A program made the translations under genes and the position numbers. Below, piece by piece: positions 1-8,776 of a stretch of DNA of 64,000 nt. The notes under the pieces are model-generated. The model made no database searches and was not told the DNA's origin. It saw only the letters and a program-made list of their open reading frames with translations. Source of the DNA: Spirosoma validum. GTDB taxonomy: Bacteria > Bacteroidota > Bacteroidia > Cytophagales > Spirosomataceae. The stretch covers positions 434,001 through 498,000 of the forward strand of contig NZ_JACXAA010000002.1 in NCBI RefSeq assembly GCF_014699035.1, in the 5' to 3' direction. How positions within the stretch are numbered: position 1 is the first letter of the stretch; each line of letters begins with the position of its first letter.

Positions 1-1520
1 TGAATCATAACCGCATCGTCATTGGCACATTTTTATTGGCTATCTGGAGTCTGGTAACCCAAGCCCAGACCAAACCGAATATCGTTCTGATTTATGCCGA
101 TGATCTGGGGTTTGGCGACGTGAGCTGTTACGGAGCAACGAAAATAAAAACGCCCAATATTGACCGCGTAGCCGCTGAAGGCTTGCGATTCACCAATGCT
201 CATGCGTCGTCGGCGATTTGTACGCCCTCGCGTTACTCACTCCTGACGGGGCAGTATGCGTGGCGAAAGAAAGGCACGGGCATTGCCCCCGGCGATGCGG
301 CACTCATCATTCCAACCGATAAACAGACACTGCCCGGCATATTGCAGAAAGCGGGATATAAAACCAGTGCAATTGGAAAATGGCACTTAGGCCTAGGTCC
401 ACAGAGCGGTCCCGACTGGAATGGCGAGATAAAACCCGGTCCCCTGGAGCTTGGCTTTACCTACTCGTTTATTCTGCCCGCTACCGGCGACCGCGTTCCC
501 TGTGTTTACGTCGAAAATCACCGTATTGTCGGCCTCGATTCGAAGGACCCAATTCAGGTAAGTTATACCGCGCCCGTTGGTAACGAACCGACTGGAAAAG
601 AACATCCCGAATTGCTCAAGATGAACTATTCGCATGGCCACGACCAGACTATCGTGAACGGCGTTAGTCGAATCGGGTACATGAGCGGAGGGAAAACTGC
701 ACGCTGGGTTGATGAAGACATGGCCGACGTACTGACCGGAAAAACCATTCAGTTTATTGAAGCGAATCAGAAAAGCCCTTTCTTCGTTTATTTCGCTACG
801 CACGACATTCACGTGCCGCGTCTGCCGAACTCCCGCTTTGCAGGCAAAAGTGGTATGGGTCCACGGGGCGATGCCATCCTGCAATTAGACTGGTGCGTTG
901 GCGAAGTAACCAAAGCCCTCGACCGGTTGGGTCTGAAAAACAATACGTTGCTGATTATCAGTAGCGACAATGGTCCAGTTGTCGACGATGGGTATGTCGA
1001 TCAGGCCGTCGAAAAATTGAATGGCCATAAGCCCGCAGGACCGTTACGTGGCGGCAAGTACAGCGCGTTCGATGCTGGAACGCGCGTGCCCTTTCTGGTG
1101 CGCTGGCCGGGTCATGTGAAAGCCGGTACGTCGGATGCGTTAGTTAGTCAGGTCGATTTGCTGGCCTCATTCGCGGCTATGACCGGCCAATCGCTGGATA
1201 GCGCTGACGCACCGGATAGCTTTGTGTCCACCGATGCGCTGCTCGGTAAAACCCAGCAAGGTCGTAACTATGTCATTGAGCAGGCGATTGGAGGAACGCT
1301 TTCGATTATCAAAGGAAACTGGAAATATATTGAGCCGAGCGATGGGCCAAAACTCAATAAAGAAACGAATACCGAGTTAGGAAATGATCCGCAGCCGCAA
1401 CTCTATGACTTAAAAGCGGACCAGGGCGAAAAAAAGAACGTAGCGGAGCAGAATCCACAGATCGTTAGTGAACTAGCTATCTTGCTGAAATCGGTTCGGG
1501 AAAAACAGCAGAGTCGATAA
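1..1520 (+). CDS. Secreted sulfatase (arylsulfatase family), 5' end cut by one base
   Basis: Type I sulfatase, hydrolysing sulfate esters, probably on polysaccharides outside the cytoplasm. The open frame runs to the window edge: bases 3 onward read N-H-N-R-I-V-I-G, so the start is most likely an ATG whose A lies just before base 1. The first 23 or so residues form a signal peptide ending near QAQ. The core starts with N-I-V-L-I-Y-A-D-D-L-G, whose Asp pair binds the metal. The sulfatase signature C-T-P-S-R-Y-S-L-L-T-G (bases 219-251) has the Cys that is matured to formylglycine. K-W-H-L-G and S-D-N-G-P are the other active-site blocks. About 506 residues is normal for the family. A later TTG (36) would delete most of the signal peptide. 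No sulfatase-maturating enzyme is visible in the window. The substrate is not readable. Confidence 0.93.
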   Translation, partial: NHNRIVIGTFLLAIWSLVTQAQTKPNIVLIYADDLGFGDVSCYGATKIKTPNIDRVAAEGLRFTNAHASSAICTPSRYSLLTGQYAWRKKGTGIAPGDAALIIPTDKQTLPGILQKAGYKTSAIGKWHLGLGPQSGPDWNGEIKPGPLELGFTYSFILPATGDRVPCVYVENHRIVGLDSKDPIQVSYTAPVGNEPTGKEHPELLKMNYSHGHDQTIVNGVSRIGYMSGGKTARWVDEDMADVLTGKTIQFIEANQKSPFFVYFATHDIHVPRLPNSRFAGKSGMGPRGDAILQLDWCVGEVTKALDRLGLKNNTLLIISSDNGPVVDDGYVDQAVEKLNGHKPAGPLRGGKYSAFDAGTRVPFLVRWPGHVKAGTSDALVSQVDLLASFAAMTGQSLDSADAPDSFVSTDALLGKTQQGRNYVIEQAIGGTLSIIKGNWKYIEPSDGPKLNKETNTELGNDPQPQLYDLKADQGEKKNVAEQNPQIVSELAILLKSVREKQQSR

Positions 1521-1910
1521 AGAATCTACACGAGTTGATTAAATGTTTGCCTCGATCACCTATCCTGAAAGAGTACTCCTAGTCAACTAGTCTGTTGATG
1601 AAATCCCCATTCTACAGGTATTAACCCTGAGCTTTTACTTTTCCTAGCCAGCGCTTGATAAGATCTGGATAGGAGCCATATTATAAATAATTAAAACCAT
1701 ATGGCGGCAATTAGAGTTGGATGGTAATTAATTGTTTTATTCATGAATCAAAAGGTAACTAAAAATTGGTCACCAATACCAGGAACGTGCCTTTATGGTG
1801 GCTCTGGAAGTTATCAACGGGTTCGAATAGTAGCCAGTTCATAGGATTCGAACAGTTTTCCTGATCAACTAGCAGTACCAGATTATCTAATCTTCCAACT
1901 CTAAGCCCTT
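1521..1910. other. Intergenic gap of 390 bp, no gene seen
   Basis: AT-rich spacer between two plus-strand genes. Every frame is broken by stops and I see no RNA gene, strong hairpin or Bacteroidota-type -7 element. The separation suggests that the sugar dehydrogenase downstream has its own promoter, but I cannot point to it. Confidence 0.5.
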
Positions 1911-3503
1911 ATGAAAAATTTATCCTTTGCGCATGTAGGAGCAATACGTCCTGTCCAATCAGTTTCTACGTTCTACCTTTCTCTATACATAACCGCGTTG
2001 GTTTCAATTGCGCTGCTACTGATCGGGCCGCAAGCGGTTGCCCAGACATTTCCGACTAGTTTTACGAGTGTTCAGATCGCCAGTGGGATTGACCCGGTAG
2101 CGATGGACGTCGCGCTTGACGGTCGGATTTTTCTCACCGAAAAGAGTGGCCGGATTCGGGTCGTTAAGAACGATGTCTTGTTGGCTACTCCCTTCGTTAC
2201 GATACCGAATGTGGATAACGCTGGCGAGCGCGGATTGCTAGGTATTGCGCTGGACCCCAATTTCAGCAGCAACAATTTTGTCTACGTTTATTACACCTAT
2301 AGAGCAACGGGTAGTACGGTCAGCAATAACCGCGTCAGCCGATTTACGGCCAATGGCGATGTCGCTGTGAGCGGTAGCGAACTGATATTACTGAATATCG
2401 ACGCACTCTCCTCGGCAAGTAATCATAACGGGGGCTCACTCGTATTTAAAGACGGAAAACTGCTGATTACCGTTGGTGATAATGCCAGTGGTGCAAATGC
2501 TCAGTTATTTACAACGCCAAAAGGCAAAATTCTCCGACTGAATCCGGATGGTAGCATCCCTTCCGATAATCCGTATTATGGCTCTACAACAGGTATTAAT
2601 CGGGCGATCTGGACACTAGGACTACGTAATCCGTTTAATATAGCCATACAACCCGGAACAGGAACGGTCTTTATCAATGATGTTGGCGAAGGTACCTACG
2701 AAGAGATCAATGAAGGCATAGCTGGTAAAAACTACGGATGGCCCGGTATTGAAGGCGTCAGAACTACCCAAACCCCACCAGCTAATTACCAGGACCCATT
2801 TTATGCATACAGTCATAGCTCGGGTTGTTCGATTACGGCAGGTGAATTCTATAATCCGTCAGTTGCTCAATTTCCCGTGGAGTATTCAGGAAAATATTTT
2901 TTTGCTGATTACTGCGGGAACTGGATCAGAACAATTGATCCAGTTACAAAAGCAGTCGCTACGTTTGCTACTGGTTTAAGTTCTCCCGTGGGTATAAAAA
3001 CCGGTCGGAATGGTAGCCTGTATGTTATTGCCCGGGGCGGAGGTGGCGTTCTATTGAAAGTGAGTTATACGATACCTTTGCCCGATCTAACCCCTATCCT
3101 ATATATTCGACCGACTGTACAGTACGGTACCACTCCGTTTAACGTAGTGGTTGACGTTGCCGAGCTTAACTCCGTAGCTACCAGCGGTTCTTTCGCCGTA
3201 AAAGTGAATAAAGATGCTAAATTCAGTCTAACCTTTCCTACAGGCGCTACGACCGTGGACGGACGTTCGGTACAGAACAGCGCCTGGAGCTTCAATGCAT
3301 CAGACCCGAATTATTACGTGCTCAGCAGCTCTCAGAGCATTGTGGCTGGCGGTCGGCTTTCGTTTGGGTTAATCGGAACACTGAGCCCATCCGTTACAAC
3401 CGGTATGATCGCAGTCAGTTGTACTCTGCAGCCTGCCACTATGGTAGAAAATAAGCTCACGAACAATATCGATGTTGAAAAGATCGAATATTTTCAGCAG
3501 TGA
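1911..3503 (+). CDS. Secreted PQQ-dependent sugar dehydrogenase (glucose/sorbosone dehydrogenase family)
   Basis: Soluble quinoprotein-type aldose dehydrogenase. Residues 1-44 are a long signal peptide ending A-V-A-Q, so the enzyme leaves the cytoplasm. Residues about 50-395 form the six-bladed propeller, with D-V-A-L-D-G-R-I-F, E-R-G-L-L-G-I-A-L-D-P and N-H-N-G-G-S-L. The His of the last block (residue 172) aligns with the catalytic His of soluble glucose dehydrogenase. W-T-L-G-L-R-N-P-F and G-E-G-T-Y-E-E-I-N-E are the usual later blade motifs. Residues about 396-530 form an extra beta-rich C-terminal domain, probably for binding or anchoring, that I do not recognise. It is convergent with the sigma factor gene, with a 20-bp gap. 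Family assignment is firm; substrate and PQQ supply are not shown. Confidence 0.9.
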   Translation: MKNLSFAHVGAIRPVQSVSTFYLSLYITALVSIALLLIGPQAVAQTFPTSFTSVQIASGIDPVAMDVALDGRIFLTEKSGRIRVVKNDVLLATPFVTIPNVDNAGERGLLGIALDPNFSSNNFVYVYYTYRATGSTVSNNRVSRFTANGDVAVSGSELILLNIDALSSASNHNGGSLVFKDGKLLITVGDNASGANAQLFTTPKGKILRLNPDGSIPSDNPYYGSTTGINRAIWTLGLRNPFNIAIQPGTGTVFINDVGEGTYEEINEGIAGKNYGWPGIEGVRTTQTPPANYQDPFYAYSHSSGCSITAGEFYNPSVAQFPVEYSGKYFFADYCGNWIRTIDPVTKAVATFATGLSSPVGIKTGRNGSLYVIARGGGGVLLKVSYTIPLPDLTPILYIRPTVQYGTTPFNVVVDVAELNSVATSGSFAVKVNKDAKFSLTFPTGATTVDGRSVQNSAWSFNASDPNYYVLSSSQSIVAGGRLSFGLIGTLSPSVTTGMIAVSCTLQPATMVENKLTNNIDVEKIEYFQQ

Positions 3504-3523
3504 GAAGCAGCGTAGATAAATCG

Positions 3524-4075
3524 TCAGATAGTATAATGTTGATTGTAGAATTCCTGAATTTTCGCCCGACTGCGTTTGAGCCGCATTTTAACGGCGCTGG
3601 TCTTAATCTTGTACAATTCTGAGATCTGCTCAATACTCAGCCCGTCTTCATACTTAAGCCGTAATAAAGCTTGCTCCTTTGCGGGGAGACTAGCCAGTGC
3701 CATCCGAACTAATTGAATGCTTTCCTCGGTCAACTGGGCTTCCCTGGACTCGCCCAAACTATCTTCCAGACCTTCATTGATCGAGGTAACGTTTAATCGC
3801 CTGGCTAGACGCAATTGATCTGAGCAGTAGTTGTGCGCAATGGAATTAAGCCAGGTCGAGAAACTGGAGCGCTGCTGAAAGGCTTCAAGCTTATCGAATG
3901 CCTTAATAAAAATATCGTGCGTGAAATCCTGCGCCTGTTCGGAGTCCTTGGTCATAAACAAGCATCGTTGGTAGACCTTGGAAACGTAGCGCTTGTATAG
4001 CGCTTCAAAGCATTGATTAGGAGCCTGCGAGAGGTGTTGACGAATCATTTCTTCGTCAGTTAGTTGAACATTCAT
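3524..4075 (-). CDS. RNA polymerase sigma factor, ECF/sigma-70 family
   Basis: Sigma-70 factor of the extracytoplasmic-function type, 183 residues from the chosen start. Region 2 contains F-E-A-L-Y-K-R-Y, then A-Q-D-F-T-H-D-I-F-I-K-A-F and F-S-T-W-L-N-S-I-A-H-N (core and -10 binding). Region 4 contains L-P-A-K-E-Q-A-L-L-R-L-K-Y-E-D-G-L-S-I-E-Q-I, the helix-turn-helix for the -35 region. An upstream Met at 4138 exists, but the added 21 residues are hydrophobic and unlike the family. A candidate -7 element at 4114-4121 would also put the transcript start inside that extension, so the Met at 4075 (M-N-V-Q-L-T-D-E-E) is preferred. No anti-sigma gene is adjacent, so its regulon and control cannot be read here. 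Confidence 0.9.
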   Translation of the reverse strand: MNVQLTDEEMIRQHLSQAPNQCFEALYKRYVSKVYQRCLFMTKDSEQAQDFTHDIFIKAFDKLEAFQQRSSFSTWLNSIAHNYCSDQLRLARRLNVTSINEGLEDSLGESREAQLTEESIQLVRMALASLPAKEQALLRLKYEDGLSIEQISELYKIKTSAVKMRLKRSRAKIQEFYNQHYTI

Positions 4076-4113
4076 AGGGAGGGTAAGCGCTGGTATAAGG
4101 ATTATGGGTTGTA

Positions 4114-4121
4114 CAAATATA
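4114..4121 (-). promoter_or_regulatory. Candidate Bacteroidota -7 element for the sigma factor gene
   Basis: On the minus strand this reads TATATTTG, a perfect match to the Bacteroidota -7 consensus TAnnTTTG. It would give a leader of roughly 30 nt before the ATG at 4075. I do not see a TTTG -33 box at ideal spacing, so the call rests on the -7 box and its position. Confidence 0.4.
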
Positions 4122-5445
4122 ATTATTGTGAAAAGCAATTATCAATGTCAAATAAAAAATATTGAATTTGGTTATTAGAAATACATTCGATGAGTTATTT
4201 GTTTATATAATTGCGTTTACGGTCACTAAAATTCGGTAGATTAATAGCTGCATAAATTGCTGGTAACAGTTGTCAGTAATTACAAAAAATGCATTTTAAA
4301 CGGTTAGATTATCTGCGCTCAAATTCAAAAAATTAAATCATTTTAACGTAAGAAAATATATATAAAGAAATAGATAAAATCACTGTCATTTTATTGATTA
4401 TCAGCATTGTATATATAAATAATTTGCTTGGGCAGTATTTGATTTTCTGTTCTTTTTATGCATAGTATGTGAGCGAGGTAGTTCGTCAGTCAGGAATAAA
4501 TACGAAAACGTAAAAGTTCACCATTTTTTGCTGGTTGATTTTACATCAGATTTACTCAGCCTATTCACTCGTCTTTTTATACTAATTAAAAGCTGTACTA
4601 AACTATTTTTTTAATGTCGTGTCGAACTATTAATATGATCATGTATGAATTGAATTACTGATTTTTAACGTATTGGAAAATAAAAACGCCTGACGCTCTG
4701 CTTTGTGATTTGGAACAGGCTGACCAGATAGGCTTTAGGGAAAGTGGATTAACAATCAGGCCTTCAGTTAATATCTTCCGAAAGCGACTCTACCTACTGT
4801 CATTGTATCCAGGCTAGGGCTTGATAGTATACGTGTGTAAGCTTTACGCACCTCTTACCAGCCAGTGGTAGTATTTAAAAATGGGTGTAACCTATTTCGT
4901 TATCTACTTTCATCGTCAACACCAGATCTGATCTAGGAGATAATACTCCCTGCCTGAATCAGTAAGGCATAGTGAGATTGATGCGGGTTTTGTTTTGATA
5001 GTAAACTTATAGTGATTTAAAAACCTATTTTTTTAAATAAAATTTTGAAAAGAAAACTAAAAAGTTGAAAATGTAGTATTCTATTTTATTTTTGGGGTAA
5101 CAAATGAATTTAGATTTTCTAAATACTTGCCAGCTTATGTATGTACACAAAGTCTTGCTTATTGGTACCATTGACAGGCATAGTATAGTTCCGTAGTCAC
5201 ACAAGCTTCGATTTATGGCCAGATAACGCCCTTTTTTCGAAGTAACTAATTCACTCTCAGAGTAACACGAATTTAGCACCTTCCACCACACATTCGTTAA
5301 AGAATTTAATCTGCACAATACAGGCTATATATGCTCAGCAAGCTGAGTGATTATAAACCTGATAGGGCACCTTTTGGCCTGTTTTCTCTGGATGTTCCGT
5401 AACATGGGACTGAAGGGGCGAAGCCGTGGAGAAATAAAGTAAATC
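4122..5445. other. AT-rich intergenic region of about 1.3 kb before the polysaccharide locus
   Basis: No convincing gene. A 97-codon minus-strand frame at 5025-5318 has no recognisable domain and poor-looking composition. A short perfect dyad lies at 5334-5347 (CTCAGC-AA-GCTGAG). The tract is clearly more AT-rich than the genes on either side. It separates the divergent sigma factor gene from the polysaccharide operon, so it may hold long-range control elements for the operon, but I cannot define one. Confidence 0.4.
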
Positions 5446-5477
5446 TTTGAGGCAACCTCATGCATGCTATAACTTTA
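5446..5477 (+). promoter_or_regulatory. Candidate promoter of the polysaccharide operon
   Basis: TTTG at 5446-5449 is followed after 20 bp by TAACTTTA at 5470-5477. This matches the Bacteroidota layout TTTG-(19-21)-TAnnTTTG except for the last base of the -7 box. Transcription would begin near 5485, downstream of the first possible start codon (5460), which supports the ATG at 5547 as the start of the first gene. Confidence 0.4.
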
Positions 5478-5546
5478 GTAAGAGTGACGAGAAGTAGGAG
5501 AAAGAGGTTGTGCTGCTATCGTTTGAACAGTATTCCTCTTTCGGAT

Positions 5547-6389
5547 ATGGTAATCAGGCTAACCGGTCTGGTCAGGCGTCAGCAAGTAATCGGTGTTACT
5601 GTCTTCCTTTTCTCGGTGGTTCAGCTTTCTTCCTGCACGAGTGTAAAACCACCTCAGTTTGACTACTTTAAGAGTAAAGACCGATCGTTTCCCAAGTTGG
5701 TTGAGACCGTTGTACCTCAGGTTTCCAGAATTCAAAAGGGTGACATCCTCGGTGTTATTGTGAGTAGCCTTAACAAAGAATCGAACGAAATTCTAAATTT
5801 TACGAATGTCAACTCGCTTCCGGTGTCTGTGTTTTCAGGGGGAAGCGTTAGTGGAGGGAGCCAACCGTTGGGGTTTCTCGTTGACTCGTCCGGTTATATT
5901 TCGATGCCTATCATCGGGCGTCAGAAAGTAGACGGGCTTACGCTGGAACTGGCCGAAAGTAAACTTCGGGCTAACCTGGAAAAAACGCTCAAAGAGCCCT
6001 CTGTGAACGTGCGGTTCATGAATCACAAGTTTTCTGTGCTGGGAGAGGTGAAACAGGTCGGCACCTTTAATCTACTGGACGATCAAACAACGATTCTGGA
6101 CGTACTGGCCGCTTGTGGCGATCTGACCGAGTACGCGAAACGGGATAGCATTACGGTCATACGGAATAAAAACGGTATGCGGGAAATTGGTAAAGTAAAC
6201 CTGCGCTCCCTGGCTGTATTCAAGTCGCCATACTTTTATATTCAGAACGGCGACGTAGTGTACGTCGAGCCCACTCAGGATAAAGTGATTGCTCCGAAGC
6301 CACTCAGCGCCGGACTTCAGAAAGTGGCCATTTATGTAGGTCTGGCAACATCCGTTGTGTCACTTATTTTCTTAGGATCAAGGCTTTGA
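5547..6389 (+). CDS. Polysaccharide export lipoprotein, Wza/OMA family
   Basis: Outer-membrane export protein that works with the Wzc-like kinase just downstream. From the ATG at 5547 the protein has 280 residues. It has a signal peptide with lipobox V-Q-L-S-S-C (Cys30 would be lipidated), a Poly_export domain (about residues 50-140) containing I-Q-K-G-D-I-L-G-V, then an SLBB domain (F-S-V-L-G-E-V-K-Q-V-G-T-F). A hydrophobic C-terminal segment (about 259-279) is typical of the Bacteroidota version. The frame stays open back to 5460, but the longer form would bury the signal peptide behind 29 charged residues and overlap the candidate promoter. It is the first gene of the locus, 14 bp before the kinase gene. 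Confidence 0.92.
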   Translation: MVIRLTGLVRRQQVIGVTVFLFSVVQLSSCTSVKPPQFDYFKSKDRSFPKLVETVVPQVSRIQKGDILGVIVSSLNKESNEILNFTNVNSLPVSVFSGGSVSGGSQPLGFLVDSSGYISMPIIGRQKVDGLTLELAESKLRANLEKTLKEPSVNVRFMNHKFSVLGEVKQVGTFNLLDDQTTILDVLAACGDLTEYAKRDSITVIRNKNGMREIGKVNLRSLAVFKSPYFYIQNGDVVYVEPTQDKVIAPKPLSAGLQKVAIYVGLATSVVSLIFLGSRL

Positions 6390-6403
6390 TTAGTCGTTGA
6401 ATA

Positions 6404-8776
6404 ATGATCAGTAATAACGACAGCTTTCTGGCAGAAGATCAGGATCATGACTTTGATCTCCTCAGCTATTTACTGGGGTACCTGCGCTATTGGTACTGGT
6501 TTTTATTAACGGTCGCCATCTGCCTTATCGGGGCCTATTTCTACCTAAAACGGATTACACCCATTTATAAAGTGTTTGCCACATTGCTAATTAAGGATGA
6601 ACAATCGCCCCGAAAAGCGAATGATGTGGTTGAGGATTTTACCGCTACGGCTAACAAACGGATTGAGAATGAGATTGTCCTGCTCAAGTCCAGGGCGTTG
6701 ATTGGTAAAGTAGTTGACGATCTGAACCTGACCATTTCCTACTGGACAGAGGGACGTAGCCGCGATGTTGAATTATACGATGACTGTCCGATAAAGCTTA
6801 ACACGACGGACGTAACGGGTTATGCGTATGGCAATCCGATGTTTGTTGTCTGTCTGTCTGACAACAGGTATAGACTTTTGGACCCTGAGAAGAAACAGAT
6901 CGGCATTTTCGACTATGGTGCACCGGTCGTCTCACCTTATGGCCGGTTCCGTATCTTCCGGAAAGACAAAAAGCCAGTGGTGATCAATACGCCTATTAAA
7001 ATATCGTTTGCTGACCACGACGGTATAGTTGATGCGCTCATTGGCAGTATTGCCATAAGTCAACTTAACGAGTATAGTTCGTTCCTGTCGCTGAGTGTAG
7101 AAACCGCCCTTATCGACAAAGGCAAAGCGATCTTATCCAAACTGCTTGAGGAATATGCGTTTACATCGCTGGCGGATAAAAACCGCGAAGCCACCAATAC
7201 GCTGCGGTTTATTGAAGAACGACTGAAACTGGTAACGGCTGAGTTAGGCAGCGTTGAACAAGCCGTTGAACTGTATCGCCGGACCAAAGGAATCACCGAA
7301 CTTAGCTCCGAGACGACGCTGTTCCTGCAGAAAGCACAGGAGAATGACTCGAAACTAAACGAAGTTGATATCCAGCTTAACGTACTGGACGGTATTGAGC
7401 GCTACGTTAACGGGGCCAACGTCAACAATGTTGCGCCCGCCACGCTGATGGTGAACGATCCGGTACTCAATGCGTACATGGCGCAACTGATGGAGCTTGA
7501 AGTGGAACGTAGTAAACTGGCGCAGAGTGTTCAGCCGGGCAATACGTATCTGGAGACGGTCAAATCACAAATGAACAATGTGAAACAGGCCATCAAAGAA
7601 AACCTGAACAACCAGAAAAATAACCTCTTAGTCACAAAAAATAGCCTGCTCGCCAGCAAGAGCCGTATCGATGAAACGATCCTGTCGGTCCCCCGAAAAG
7701 AGCGGGAACTGGTGGGTATAAAACGGCAGGCTGGTATCAAAGAAAATCTTTACCTGATGCTGCTGCAGAAGCGCGAGGAGACTGCTCTTTCGTATGCATC
7801 GACCGTAACGGATAGCCGGGTGGTTGATGTCCCTTACGCATCAGGCGGGCAGATAAGCCCTAACCGACAAAATATTTTTCTGGCGGCAATAATGATTGGC
7901 TTGTTAATCCCCATCGCCTTTATCATGGGGAGAAATTTAGTAACTACTACGGTACAGTCGAAAAAAGAAATCGAACGGAAGAGCGGGTTAAAGGTTTTCG
8001 GTGAGGTTGGTATAAATCCCAAAAAGGAAGGAACGATTATTGATATCCGGAGCAGAAGTTTTGTGAGCGAGCAAATCCGGTCCATTCGCTCCAACCTGCA
8101 ATACCTGGTCAGTAATAATCCTCACTCGGGAGGACGTACTATTCTGATTACTTCCTCGACGGGTAGTGAAGGAAAGAGCTTTTTGACCCTGAACATCGCT
8201 ATATCGCTGGCCGCTCTCAACAAGCAGGTGCTTATCCTGGGCATGGATCTGCGAAAGCCAAAAATAAACCACTACCTGAATATCAGTAACCGGGTTGGGA
8301 TTTCGGATTATCTGATTGGAAAAGTCAACGCGGAGGACATCATTCAGGCGACGTCGATCGACAACGTTTTTATAGCGCCCAGCGGGCCTATTCCTCCCAA
8401 TCCGTCAGAACTGCTGGACAACATTCGCACCCGAAACATCATCGATCAGTTCCGGCTTAGCTACGATTTCATTTTGCTGGATACCCCGCCGTATAGTCTC
8501 GTTACGGATGCTTCGTTACTGGCCCCCTACAGTGACGTGTGTTTTTATTTGGTGAGGCACGAAAAGACGCCGAAAATCTACCTGAGCCATATCGCGGATT
8601 TACATAATCAGAAAATATTCAAGTCGGTCAATATCATTTTCAACGCCGTTAATTATAAGAATTCGCCCGATTACGGATATGGCTATGTGTATGGCTACGG
8701 AAAAGAAGGCTATTACGGAGTAAGCTCAGCCAAAAAAGGATTTTTCAGGCGGATGTTCAACCGGAGCCATGACTAA
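6404..8776 (+). CDS. Wzc-like chain-length determinant / BY-type tyrosine autokinase
   Basis: Inner-membrane co-polymerase that sets chain length and gates export with the Wza-like protein. The N-terminal Wzz domain begins with a membrane helix near residues 30-48. A long periplasmic part with coiled-coil stretches follows (about 250-470), with a second membrane helix near 487-510. The cytoplasmic kinase carries Walker A S-S-T-G-S-E-G-K-S (about 582-590), Walker A' L-I-L-G-M-D-L-R-K-P (about 609) and Walker B F-I-L-L-D-T-P-P (about 689). The tail has a tyrosine cluster Y-G-Y-G-Y-V-Y-G-Y-G (about 757-766), the usual autophosphorylation site. 790 residues is typical. It overlaps the next gene by 8 bp. 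Confidence 0.94.
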   Translation: MISNNDSFLAEDQDHDFDLLSYLLGYLRYWYWFLLTVAICLIGAYFYLKRITPIYKVFATLLIKDEQSPRKANDVVEDFTATANKRIENEIVLLKSRALIGKVVDDLNLTISYWTEGRSRDVELYDDCPIKLNTTDVTGYAYGNPMFVVCLSDNRYRLLDPEKKQIGIFDYGAPVVSPYGRFRIFRKDKKPVVINTPIKISFADHDGIVDALIGSIAISQLNEYSSFLSLSVETALIDKGKAILSKLLEEYAFTSLADKNREATNTLRFIEERLKLVTAELGSVEQAVELYRRTKGITELSSETTLFLQKAQENDSKLNEVDIQLNVLDGIERYVNGANVNNVAPATLMVNDPVLNAYMAQLMELEVERSKLAQSVQPGNTYLETVKSQMNNVKQAIKENLNNQKNNLLVTKNSLLASKSRIDETILSVPRKERELVGIKRQAGIKENLYLMLLQKREETALSYASTVTDSRVVDVPYASGGQISPNRQNIFLAAIMIGLLIPIAFIMGRNLVTTTVQSKKEIERKSGLKVFGEVGINPKKEGTIIDIRSRSFVSEQIRSIRSNLQYLVSNNPHSGGRTILITSSTGSEGKSFLTLNIAISLAALNKQVLILGMDLRKPKINHYLNISNRVGISDYLIGKVNAEDIIQATSIDNVFIAPSGPIPPNPSELLDNIRTRNIIDQFRLSYDFILLDTPPYSLVTDASLLAPYSDVCFYLVRHEKTPKIYLSHIADLHNQKIFKSVNIIFNAVNYKNSPDYGYGYVYGYGKEGYYGVSSAKKGFFRRMFNRSHD

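Noticed and set aside
36..1520. TTG at 36 as the sulfatase start
   Set aside because: The frame is open to the window edge and the upstream residues complete a normal signal peptide, so the true start is just outside.
5025..5318. 97-codon minus-strand frame before the polysaccharide locus
   Set aside because: No recognisable motif, Lys/Phe-rich chance-like composition and no conserved neighbour. It lies in AT-rich DNA without a credible promoter.
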